Assembly: GCA_964564655.1 (NCBI GenBank)
Contig: CAZMBO010000013.1
Coordinates: forward strand, 1-31,712
Direction: 5' to 3'
From: UBA8687 sp964564655
Lineage (GTDB): Bacteria; Nitrospinota; Nitrospinia; Nitrospinales; VA-1
DNA length: 31,712 bases
Positions 25,147 through 31,712 of this stretch are shown here, in pieces (positions within the stretch are counted from its first letter, which is position 1; every line of letters begins with the position of its first letter). The notes beneath the pieces were generated by a model, which was given only the letters and a program-made list of their open reading frames with translations, was not told the origin of the DNA and did no database searches. The translations under genes were made by a program, and so were the position numbers.

Positions 25147-25587
25147 ATGTTGCAATTATCTAATTTAAAAGGTCCGGCCGGAGGCAGGAAAAATAGAAAA
25201 CGGATTGGTAGAGGAATAGGCTCTGGAACTGGAAAAACTTCGGGCAAAGGGCAAAAGGGGCAAAACAGTCGTTCTGGCGGAGGGGTCCGCCCTTGGTTTG
25301 AGGGTGGTCAAATGCCGCTTCAAAGGAGGTTGCCCAAGCGTGGGTTCACTAATATTTTTAAGAAGTATTATGAAATTGTGAATGTCGAGCAACTGTCTCG
25401 ATGTGCAGGGATTGACCCGGTTACACCTGAGGTAATGAAGGAAAAGGGATTGATTAAAAAATTAGGAGCTGTAAAAATTCTTGGAGTGGGAGAGCTGAAG
25501 GAATCGCTAAGCGTACATGCGCATAAGTTCAGCAAATCGGCTCAGGCAAAAATTGAAAAGTCCGGGGGAAAGGCTGTAAACCTCTAA
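25147..25587 (+). CDS. rplO: 50S ribosomal protein L15
   Basis: L15 is a late-assembly protein. It has 146 residues with the Gly/Lys/Arg-rich extended N-terminus (RIGRGIGSGTGKTSGKGQKG) and the signature GGQMPLQRRLPKRGF, then a globular domain ending AQAKIEKSGGKAVNL. The start is ATG at 25147. Its stop TAA is directly followed by the secY ATG. Confidence 0.96.
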   Translation: MLQLSNLKGPAGGRKNRKRIGRGIGSGTGKTSGKGQKGQNSRSGGGVRPWFEGGQMPLQRRLPKRGFTNIFKKYYEIVNVEQLSRCAGIDPVTPEVMKEKGLIKKLGAVKILGVGELKESLSVHAHKFSKSAQAKIEKSGGKAVNL

Positions 25588-26897
25588 ATGGCCGCAGAAA
25601 GTTTCGGTAATATATTTCGTGTCCCAGAGCTAAAAAAGAGAATTCTTTTTACTTTGGGATTGTTGGTGGTCTACCGGATCGGGGCGCATATACCGACTCC
25701 GGGAATCAACTCTGTGGCTTTGGCGGAATTGTTTGCTAGAGCTCAAGGCACAATTCTTGGTTTTTTTGATATGTTTTCCGGCGGAGCATTGAGCCGGTTG
25801 ACAATATTTGCATTGGGTATCATGCCCTATATCAGCGCTTCTATTATTTTGCAGCTGATGACTATTGTTTCTCCTTACTTAGCAAGATTGAAAAAAGAAG
25901 GGGAGCAGGGGCAAAAGAAGATCACTCAGTACACTCGTTATGGAACGGTGTTTTTGAGTACAATACAAGGGTCGGGAATTGCTGTAGGTCTGGAAGCGAT
26001 GAAAAGTCCTGGAGGTAGTCCCATTGTTCCGGAGCCGGGCTGGTCGTTTAGATTAATGACTATTTTAACTCTGACGGCGGGAACTTCTTTCCTGATGTGG
26101 CTAGGAGAGCAGATCACGGAACGGGGAATTGGTAACGGAATCTCCCTAATTATTTTTTCCGGAATTGTTGCTGGGACACCCGCAGCAATTTTCCAGTCGT
26201 TGGATTTGATGGGTACAGGTGAGATGCCTGTACTTGTTATGCTTTTTCTTCTAGTCTTAATGGTCGTGGTGATTGGAGCCATCGTATTCACGGAAGGAGG
26301 GCAGCGTCGGATTCCCATCCAATATGCAAAACGGGTGGTGGGGCGAAAAATGATGGGAGGGCAGTCTACACATCTGCCTTTGAAGGTGAATACATCGGGA
26401 GTTATCCCGCCGATTTTTGCTTCATCGATCATCATGTTTCCTGCGACGATAGCTCAGTTTATCAGTCATCCTTGGATGCAGTCGGTTTCAGCTGCGCTGA
26501 CACCAGGGACGGTTATTTATAGTTTGATTTTTGTAGGTGCTATATTTTTCTTTTGTTACTTTTATACGGCGGTTATATTTAACCCTGTTGATGTTGCTGA
26601 CAATATGAAAAAGCACGGCGGTTACCGGGAATTCGACCGGGAGCAAAAACGTCTGATTACATAGACACGATTCTCTCAAGACTTACGTTTTATGGGGGAT
26701 TGTATTTGTCTTTAGTCTGTATTTTGCCGGATTATTTGATAAAATACTTCAACATCCCGTTTTATTTTGGTGGAACCAGTTTATTGATCGTGGTGGGGGT
26801 GTCCTTGGATACTATGCAGCAAATAGAGTCCCATTTGGTTATGAGAAATTACGATGGTTTTGTGAAAAAGGGGCGTTTGAAAAGCCGAAGAGGCTGA
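25588..26897 (+). CDS. secY: preprotein translocase subunit SecY, split by a frameshift
   Basis: SecY is the pore of the Sec channel in the inner membrane. The first frame (25588-26664) encodes 358 residues from MAAESFGNIF through about transmembrane span 8 and ends KKHGGYREFDREQKRLIT. From CCG at 26625 the other frame continues PGIRPGAKTSDYIDTILSRL, then spans 9-10 (PFYFGGTSLLIVVGVSLDT) to the stop at 26895-26897. The break lies in the gap between GGT (26620-26622) and CCG. The family has GG-Y/F-I/V-PGIRPG here, so four bases appear to be missing. Re-joined, it would be about 436 residues, normal length. Either a sequencing or assembly error or a real mutation. It starts directly after rplO and is followed by adk. 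Confidence 0.9.
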
Positions 26898-26900
26898 TTG

Positions 26901-27542
26901 ATGAGATTGATTCTTTTAGGGCCACCGGGTGCTGGCAAAGGCACTCAGGCAAAAATGCTGAAAGAAAAATTTCAGATCCCACAAATTTCCACCGGCGATA
27001 TTTTGAGACAAGCAGTTAAGGATAATACTGAGTTAGGTGCTCGGGCAAAAACGGTTATGGATGCGGGGCAGCTGGTGCCTGATGATGTAGTGATTAGTTT
27101 GATAAAAGAGCGAATCCGGCAAAAGGATTGCAAAGCAGGATTCATACTAGATGGGTTTCCTAGAAATATTGCGCAGGCTGAAAAACTCTCGGAAACCTTG
27201 GTTGATATGGGACTGGTGATCGACAATATAATTGATTTGGAAGTCGATGAAAGAGAAGTGGTTGAGAGGTTAACAGGCCGAAGTACTTGTTCAGATTGTG
27301 GTGCGATGTTCCACCAGATATCTTGCCCTCCTAAAGTTTTTGGGGTTTGTGATGGGTGTAGCGGAAAGCTGGTTCAAAGGCCGGACGATAATAGGGAAAC
27401 AATTCGGGAAAGATTAAAGGTATATGCGGGGTCTACTGCCCCTCTTAAAGAATTTTATATGAAACAAGGGAACTTAAAAACCGTTGAAGCAAAAGGTTCA
27501 GTAGAGGAGATTTTTTCCCGCGTTTGTGAGATGATTGAATGA
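26901..27542 (+). CDS. adk: adenylate kinase
   Basis: This enzyme interconverts ATP + AMP and 2 ADP in the cytoplasm. It has 213 residues from ATG at 26901, with GAGG and 7-base spacing; the TTG directly before it would add one residue. The P-loop is GPPGAGKGT (7-15). QISTGDILR (AMP site) and GFILDGFPRN (80-89) are present. The LID is the long form with a structural zinc site: C130, C133, C150, C153. It sits in the spc/alpha junction without the map gene often found beside it. Confidence 0.96.
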   Translation: MRLILLGPPGAGKGTQAKMLKEKFQIPQISTGDILRQAVKDNTELGARAKTVMDAGQLVPDDVVISLIKERIRQKDCKAGFILDGFPRNIAQAEKLSETLVDMGLVIDNIIDLEVDEREVVERLTGRSTCSDCGAMFHQISCPPKVFGVCDGCSGKLVQRPDDNRETIRERLKVYAGSTAPLKEFYMKQGNLKTVEAKGSVEEIFSRVCEMIE

Positions 27543-27545
27543 AGA

Positions 27546-27764
27546 ATGTCTAAAGAAGAGTCGATAGAAGTAGAGGGTACCATTTTGGAACCGTTGCCTA
27601 ACGCGATGTTTCGAGTAGAACTTGAAAATGGCCATAAGGTATTAGCGCATATTTCTGGCAAAATGCGCATGCATTTTATTCGTATTTTATCAGGAGATAA
27701 GGTGAAAGTGCAGTTATCCCCTTATGATTTGACCCGTGGTCGAATTACCTATCGGTACAAATAA
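27546..27764 (+). CDS. infA: translation initiation factor IF-1
   Basis: IF-1 is an OB-fold factor that occupies the A site during initiation. It has 72 residues, the normal length. It begins MSKEESIEVEGTILEPLPNAMFRVEL and contains GHKVLAHISGKMRMHFIRIL and the ending YDLTRGRITYRYK. It starts 3 bases after the adk stop. Confidence 0.96.
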   Translation: MSKEESIEVEGTILEPLPNAMFRVELENGHKVLAHISGKMRMHFIRILSGDKVKVQLSPYDLTRGRITYRYK

Positions 27765-27777
27765 GAAGGATAGAGTT

Positions 27778-27891
27778 ATGAAAGTAAGAGCTTCAGTCAA
27801 ACCAATTTGTATGAAATGTAAAGTGATTCGCCGTCGTGGTGTTGTGCGGGTGATTTGCGAAAACCCAAAACATAAGCAGCGACAAGGCTAA
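27778..27891 (+). CDS. rpmJ: 50S ribosomal protein L36
   Basis: L36 is a very small zinc-ribbon protein of the large subunit. It has 37 residues, starting MKVRASVKPICMKCKVIRR and ending NPKHKQRQG. C11, C14, C27 and H32 form the zinc site, so it is the zinc-binding form. The ATG at 27778 follows GAAGGATAGAG. It lies between infA and rpsM, its usual place. Confidence 0.95.
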   Translation: MKVRASVKPICMKCKVIRRRGVVRVICENPKHKQRQG

Positions 27892-27901
27892 AGGAGAAAC
27901 A

Positions 27902-28273
27902 GTGGCACGAATAGCAGGTGTTGATATTCCAAAAGATAAGCAGGCTTGGATCGCCCTGACCTACATCTATGGGGTAGGCAGAACGACCTCGTGTGAAATT
28001 CTCAAAAAAGCTCAAGTGGGTGAGGAAATAAGAATGAAGGACCTGACGGAAGAAGAGGTTTCCCGAATTCGAAGTATCATTGATAAGGAATACGAGGTGG
28101 AAGGGGACCTGAGACGAAATGTCACCATGGACATCAAACGCTTGATGGATATTAGTTCCTACCGAGGCCTTAGGCATCGAAGAGGTTTGCCTGTCCATGG
28201 CCAAAGAACGCATACTAATGCTCGAACAAGAAAAGGCCCAAAGAAAACAGTGGGTGCTCGTGCTAAAAAATAA
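27902..28273 (+). CDS. rpsM: 30S ribosomal protein S13
   Basis: S13 forms bridges from the 30S head to the 50S. It has 123 residues: MARIAGVDIPKDKQAWIALTYIYGVG at the N-terminus, and RGLRHRRGLPVHGQRTHTNARTRKG near the basic C-terminus. The start is GTG at 27902 with AAAGGAGAAA upstream, 10 bases after rpmJ. It opens the alpha cluster. Confidence 0.96.
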   Translation: MARIAGVDIPKDKQAWIALTYIYGVGRTTSCEILKKAQVGEEIRMKDLTEEEVSRIRSIIDKEYEVEGDLRRNVTMDIKRLMDISSYRGLRHRRGLPVHGQRTHTNARTRKGPKKTVGARAKK

Positions 28274-28294
28274 AGATCTGGAGAAATTTAATTA

Positions 28295-28684
28295 ATGGAT
28301 AAAAAATCCAAAACCGGTAAGAAAAAACAAAAAACAGTTCCGGAAGTGGGTGTTGCCCATATTCGTGCTACCTTTAATAATACTATCATCACCATTTCGG
28401 ATATGTCTGGTAATGTAGTTTCTTGGTCAAGTGCCGGAGCACAAGGTTTTAAAGGTTCCAGAAAAAGTACTCCTTTTGCAGCCCAGGTTGCTGCCGATAA
28501 AGCGGCTATACAAGCCAGGGATATGGGAATGAGGAAACTTGAAGTTCATGTAAAAGGCCCGGGTTCTGGGCGGGAGTCTGCAATCCGCTCCTTGCAGGCA
28601 GCCGGAATGGAGATTCTTGTCATTCGGGATAAAACCCCGATTCCACATAATGGTTGTCGGCCGAAAAAACGGAGAAGAGTCTAA
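28295..28684 (+). CDS. rpsK: 30S ribosomal protein S11
   Basis: S11 lines the 30S platform near the E-site mRNA. It has 129 residues with VAHIRATFNNTIITISD, the segment WSSAGAQGFKGSRKSTPFAAQ and the ending PIPHNGCRPKKRRRV, all characteristic. The start is ATG at 28295 behind a GGAGA about 10 bases upstream. Confidence 0.97.
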   Translation: MDKKSKTGKKKQKTVPEVGVAHIRATFNNTIITISDMSGNVVSWSSAGAQGFKGSRKSTPFAAQVAADKAAIQARDMGMRKLEVHVKGPGSGRESAIRSLQAAGMEILVIRDKTPIPHNGCRPKKRRRV

Positions 28685-28712
28685 TGATTAAACCTGAAAG
28701 GAGAAGCTGAAT

Positions 28713-29339
28713 TTGGCCAGGTATCGAGGTTCTGTTTGTCGACTGTGTCGGCGAGAAGGGATAAAGTTATATCTAAAGGGTTCCCGTTGTGAGACGGAAA
28801 AATGCGCTATTGAGAAAAGAGCCTATCCTCCCGGGCAGCATGGCCAAGAGCGTAGCAAGTTCTCGGAATATGGAGTTCAACTTCGTGAAAAGCAAAAAGT
28901 AAAACGGATATATGGTGTTTTGGAAAAACCATTTCGAAACTACTTTTTTGCAGCAGATAAGAAAAAAGGTGTGACTGGCGAAAACCTTTTGCAAAGCTTG
29001 GAGTTGAGGTTTGACAATGTGATTTATCGAATGGGGCTTGCGCCATCTAGAAATGCAGCTCGTCAACTGGTGCGACATAAACATTTTACCGTCAATGGAA
29101 AAAAAATGGATGTTCCTTCTTATATTCTTAGGCAGGGAGATATTATCACGCCCAATCCGATCAAAGGTAAAAAGAAGCCTGTTAACGAGGCTATAGAAAA
29201 TATTAAAAACAAAACACTACCGGAATGGCTCGCTTTTGACACAGATAGCAAACAGGGGATTATTCAAGGGATGCCTACAAGGGAAGATGTTAAGTTGCCG
29301 ATTGAAGAGCAATTGATAGTTGAACTTTATTCAAGATAA
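28713..29339 (+). CDS. rpsD: 30S ribosomal protein S4, zinc form
   Basis: S4 is a primary 16S binder and in many bacteria represses the alpha operon. It has 208 residues. The N-terminus has the zinc motif C9/C12 ... C26/C31, then RAYPPGQHGQ. The S4 RNA-binding domain is around 97-160 (LELRFDNVIYRMGLAPSRNAARQLV). The start is TTG at 28713 with AAAGGAG (28697-28703), 9-base spacing. Confidence 0.96.
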   Translation: MARYRGSVCRLCRREGIKLYLKGSRCETEKCAIEKRAYPPGQHGQERSKFSEYGVQLREKQKVKRIYGVLEKPFRNYFFAADKKKGVTGENLLQSLELRFDNVIYRMGLAPSRNAARQLVRHKHFTVNGKKMDVPSYILRQGDIITPNPIKGKKKPVNEAIENIKNKTLPEWLAFDTDSKQGIIQGMPTREDVKLPIEEQLIVELYSR

Positions 29340-29400
29340 CAAAAAACTCACTAAATAATTAACAATTGATGAGACCCGAAATATTGCGGTCGGAGACTAT

Positions 29401-30426
29401 ATGTTCACAGCCCAAGGAATAGTTAAACCCAAGCGGTTAGAATTTGATAAGAAAAACAGGTCTGAATATTATGGAAAGCTAAGTGCTGGTCCATTTGAGC
29501 GCGGATTTGGTGTAACCATTGGAAACTCTTTACGCAGAATGTTGCTATCTTCAATTGAAGGAGCTGCTGTTGTTGCGGTTAAGTTTGAGGGAATTTTCCA
29601 TGAGTTCTCCTCCATTCCGGGTGTGGTTGAAGATGTGACAGAAATCATTCTCAACATCAAACAGTTGAACTTGAGATTGGCCGGTGAGACAGATTCAAAA
29701 CGAATCTATATTAAGGCTTCGGAAGCTGGTACAGTTTATGCCAAAGATATCATTGCAGACCCGGATGTTGAAATTTTGAATCCGGACCACGCACTCTTAA
29801 CAATTGACCAGAGTGCAAAAGTAGATTTGGAAATGATTGTCAGAAAAGGTCGCGGGTATGTTCCGGCCGACAAACATATAATCGAAAATGAATCTGTACA
29901 ATTGATTCCAATTGATTCCAGTTTCTCTCCCATTGAAAAGATTTCTTATCATATAGAAAAGACTCGGGTGGAACAATCCAGTGATTACGATTCTCTGGTT
30001 ATGGAATTGTGGACGAACGGGGGAATTACACCTGAAGATGCGGTGGCGCACGCAGCAAAAATTGTTAAAGACCATATGCAAATTTTCATCAACTTTGATG
30101 AAGAACCTGAACCGGTAATGCCTCAGGTGGATGAGAAAAAACAGAAGATGCTGGGAAATATGGCTAAGTGTGTCGAAGAACTCGAGCTTTCTGTCCGTTC
30201 CTATAATTGTTTGAAAAATGCTAACATTCAAACCATTGCAGAATTGGTTACGAAAACGGATGGAGAAATGCTCAAAACGAGAAACTTTGGCAGAAAATCA
30301 CTAAACGAAATTAAAGAGATTCTCGAAGAGATGGGTCTACATCTGGGAATGAAGTTAGAGGAAGAAGATTTAAAGCAAATTAGTCAGGCGCAAAAGAAAA
30401 AAGAAATTGACACTGAGCCTGAATAA
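29401..30426 (+). CDS. rpoA: DNA-directed RNA polymerase alpha subunit
   Basis: The alpha subunit dimerises to assemble RNA polymerase and contacts UP elements and activators. It has 341 residues. The N-terminal domain has FERGFGVTIGNSLRRMLLSSIEG (about 32-54). The linker and C-terminal domain follow from about 250, with ELSVRSYNCLKNANI (including the Arg matching E. coli R265) and NFGRKSLNEIKEIL. A charged tail of about 20 residues ends it. The ATG at 29401 follows CGGAG, with a 61-base gap after rpsD. Confidence 0.97.
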   Translation: MFTAQGIVKPKRLEFDKKNRSEYYGKLSAGPFERGFGVTIGNSLRRMLLSSIEGAAVVAVKFEGIFHEFSSIPGVVEDVTEIILNIKQLNLRLAGETDSKRIYIKASEAGTVYAKDIIADPDVEILNPDHALLTIDQSAKVDLEMIVRKGRGYVPADKHIIENESVQLIPIDSSFSPIEKISYHIEKTRVEQSSDYDSLVMELWTNGGITPEDAVAHAAKIVKDHMQIFINFDEEPEPVMPQVDEKKQKMLGNMAKCVEELELSVRSYNCLKNANIQTIAELVTKTDGEMLKTRNFGRKSLNEIKEILEEMGLHLGMKLEEEDLKQISQAQKKKEIDTEPE

Positions 30427-30454
30427 TAAGCGTTTTTAAGGAGCAAAACTAGTA

Positions 30455-30985
30455 ATGCGGCATTTGAAAGCAGGCAGAAAATTTGGAAAAACCTCCGCCC
30501 ATAGGAAGGCACTTTTTCGTAATCTGGTCGGAGCCTTGATCGAAAGAGAGCGTATCAGTACTACTCTGGCTAAAGCAAAAGAGTTGAGAGGAAAAGTTGA
30601 GAGGACAATTACTCTCGGCAAGAAAGGTACTCTGCATGCGAGACGACAAGCTTTCAAGCTGGCACCGCAAAAAGAAGCCGTACAAAAAGTTTTTGGGACT
30701 CTGGCAGGTCGGTATGCTAATCGACCCGGGGGGTACACCCGTATTATCAAAATAGGCCCTCGCCGCGGCGACAATGCTCCGATGGTTTTCATTGAACTGG
30801 TAGATCGAGAGGGCGAGACCCCTGCCCCAAAAAAAGAGGTTCAGAAAAAAACCGCGATGAAAAAAGAAACTAAGCCTAAGGTAACAGAGAAAAAAGCTGT
30901 AGAAAAAAAAGAATCTAAAGAAGATACCAGAAAGAAAGCTGAGCCCAAAAAGTCCGCCGCAAAGAAAAAAGAAGATAAAGAATAA
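30455..30985 (+). CDS. rplQ: 50S ribosomal protein L17 with a charged C-terminal tail
   Basis: L17 lies near the tunnel exit. The core (about 1-119) is normal: MRHLKAGRKFGKTSAHRKALFRNL and RPGGYTRIIKIGPRRGDNAPM. Residues 120-176 form a Lys/Glu/Ala-rich low-complexity tail, so the protein is 176 residues against about 120-130 for a plain L17. Such tails occur in some lineages. It is the last gene of the alpha cluster; no convincing intrinsic terminator follows. Confidence 0.95.
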   Translation: MRHLKAGRKFGKTSAHRKALFRNLVGALIERERISTTLAKAKELRGKVERTITLGKKGTLHARRQAFKLAPQKEAVQKVFGTLAGRYANRPGGYTRIIKIGPRRGDNAPMVFIELVDREGETPAPKKEVQKKTAMKKETKPKVTEKKAVEKKESKEDTRKKAEPKKSAAKKKEDKE

Positions 30986-31008
30986 TAAAAGCTTGTTTAT
31001 CTCTGTCG

Positions 31009-31425
31009 CTAAAGACAGTTGGGCCCCACCCCGGTAGGTCCATGTTTGAACCTAAAGTTGGTGTTTTCTTTTATATAAATCAATAAATCATCATAGCTCT
31101 TAAAGTGTTCTGTAAACCCGTAATCGTCACCCGTGTATTCACAGGACTCCGTGCTATGCTCGCGGCACATATAGGGTCGGTGTTCATAGATAGCACATTT
31201 ATTGTCGGGCATTAAGAAATTGCAACGGTTATGAATCATGATGAACCAATCCTGTCTATAAATATAAATAGACGTGTTTTCGTGGGCAATTTTCCATAGC
31301 AGGCTTTCGTAGTCACGGCGGTCTTCGGGTTCGTCTATTCCAAAGGCGAAATAATTACAGCAATAAGCGGGAAGGCATTTCTCGCATTGGTGGGTATCAT
31401 CTCTTTTGCTTTTTGTGTTGGGCAT
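31009..31425 (-). CDS. YkgJ-type cysteine-cluster protein (CxxCxxCC family), function unknown
   Basis: This 138-residue protein is on the opposite strand and converges on rplQ (23-base gap). The N-terminal cluster C14-x2-C17-x4-C22-C23 is followed by C68, C77 (CAIYEHRP), C87 (CREH) and C95. This is the pattern of the putative zinc- or iron-chelating YkgJ/UPF0153 family, whose function is not established. There is no signal peptide or membrane span. AAGGA lies 7 bases before the ATG at 31425. A promoter candidate lies at 31483-31511. Confidence 0.8.
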   Translation of the reverse strand: MPNTKSKRDDTHQCEKCLPAYCCNYFAFGIDEPEDRRDYESLLWKIAHENTSIYIYRQDWFIMIHNRCNFLMPDNKCAIYEHRPYMCREHSTESCEYTGDDYGFTEHFKSYDDLLIYIKENTNFRFKHGPTGVGPNCL

Positions 31426-31482
31426 GAAATATTCCTTACAGGTTCAGGGAATAAAAAATATGAAAAATTAAAACTGGAGGCT

Positions 31483-31511
31483 ATTTTGCCTACCAAATTT
31501 TGAGGAGTCAA
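31483..31511 (-). promoter_or_regulatory. possible promoter of the YkgJ-type gene
   Basis: Read on the minus strand, TTGACT (31511-31506), a 17-base spacer and CAAAAT (31488-31483) form a sigma70-like pair (5/6 and 4/6 to consensus). It would start transcription about 50 bases upstream of the ATG at 31425. Its -35 element overlaps one unit of a 12-bp direct repeat. Confidence 0.4.
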
Positions 31512-31540
31512 CCCACTAGACAAGGCTTATTTTGAGGAGT
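31497..31540. repeat. 12-bp direct repeat, 32-bp period
   Basis: ATTTTGAGGAGT occurs at 31497-31508 and again at 31529-31540, 32 bp apart (about three helical turns) upstream of the minus-strand gene. It could be a pair of regulator sites or chance. Confidence 0.55.
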
Positions 31541-31712
31541 ATTAAGGAATCTTGTTAGTATAAAAAGTAGTAAACCTCATTTGGTTTTAGGGGAATAGAC
31601 CTATTGTGCTCCCGTGGGAGGGTATCCAAGTAAATGATGTGATTTACGCTTACGACGGGTTGTTGACCAGAGAAAGAGGTTGACAAATGAAGAATAACTA
31701 GCTAAAGTTATG
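31541..31712. other. gene-free end of the window with four small inverted repeats
   Basis: No supported gene is seen between 31426 and the window end. Four short dyads follow one another: 31572-31587 (AAACC/GGTTT), 31594-31605 (AATAG/CTATT), 31609-31620 (CTCCC/GGGAG) and 31630-31647 (GTAAAT/ATTTAC). None is followed by a T-run. They could be operators, a structured leader or chance in AT-rich DNA. Confidence 0.35.
31680..31708 (+). promoter_or_regulatory. possible sigma70 promoter at the window end
   Basis: TTGACA at 31680-31685, a perfect -35, is followed after 17 bases by TAAAGT at 31703-31708 (4/6 to the -10 consensus). It points out of the window, toward whatever lies downstream. Confidence 0.3.

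Noticed and set aside
26607..26613. Programmed -1 frameshift site in secY
   Set aside because: G-AAA-AAG is a weak slippery site, and shifting there destroys the conserved HGG; missing bases explain the data better.
31003..31018. CTGTC/GACAG hairpin after rplQ as a terminator
   Set aside because: Only 5 bp, with no T-run on either strand; it also contains the stop codon of the converging gene.
31335..31523. 62-residue minus-strand frame upstream of the YkgJ-type gene
   Set aside because: It overlaps that gene in another frame, has no family pattern and would cover its likely promoter.

Overview
The window is one long, almost gap-free block of translation, transcription and secretion genes from a bacterium. 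All genes are on the + strand except the last. Gene content and order (tRNA-Tyr/Gly/Thr, rpmG, tRNA-Trp, secE-nusG-rplKAJL-rpoBC, then the str, S10, spc and alpha clusters) are bacterial. The beta-prime subunit carries a large trigger-loop insertion (SI3-like), and the beta subunit and ribosomal proteins look Gram-negative, of a deltaproteobacterial or Nitrospinota-like type. That placement rests on general sequence resemblance and is tentative. Base composition is moderate, with no patch that looks foreign.

Layout: 1-700 holds three and a half tRNA genes (Tyr truncated by the window edge, Gly, Thr, Trp) with rpmG (L33) between Thr and Trp. 710-3655 is secE, nusG, rplK, rplA, rplJ, rplL. 3736-12157 is rpoB and rpoC. 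12158-12344 is a 187-base gap with two sigma70-type promoter candidates. 12345-16572 is the str cluster (rpsL, rpsG, fusA, tuf). 16572-19586 starts the S10 cluster (rpsJ, rplC, rplD, rplW, rplB, rpsS), which continues with rplV, rpsC, rplP, rpmC and rpsQ. The spc cluster (rplN to secY) and the alpha cluster (adk, infA, rpmJ, rpsM, rpsK, rpsD, rpoA, rplQ) follow up to 30985. The only minus-strand gene, a YkgJ-type cysteine-cluster protein, converges on rplQ at 31009-31425. The last 287 bases hold no gene, only small repeats and possible promoters.

Together the genes make much of the ribosome, core RNA polymerase, two elongation factors, IF-1, NusG, the SecYE channel subunits and adenylate kinase. 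Several proteins keep zinc-binding cysteine forms (L33, L36, S14, S4, Adk, RpoC).

I do not see a new defence, mobile or biosynthetic system here. The points most worth a second look are: secY split by a frameshift at the conserved PGIRPG loop; a 28-residue insert in RpoB whose CxC-x12-CxxC pattern has the same spacing as the zinc-binding domain of RpoC from the same operon; a second RpoB insert that looks like an extra copy of a neighbouring repeat module; a perfect 29-bp tandem duplication across the fusA stop codon; the absence of rpmD (L30), of an S10 leader and of a tuf copy at the tRNA-Thr locus; and several small RNA hairpins in the few intergenic gaps.
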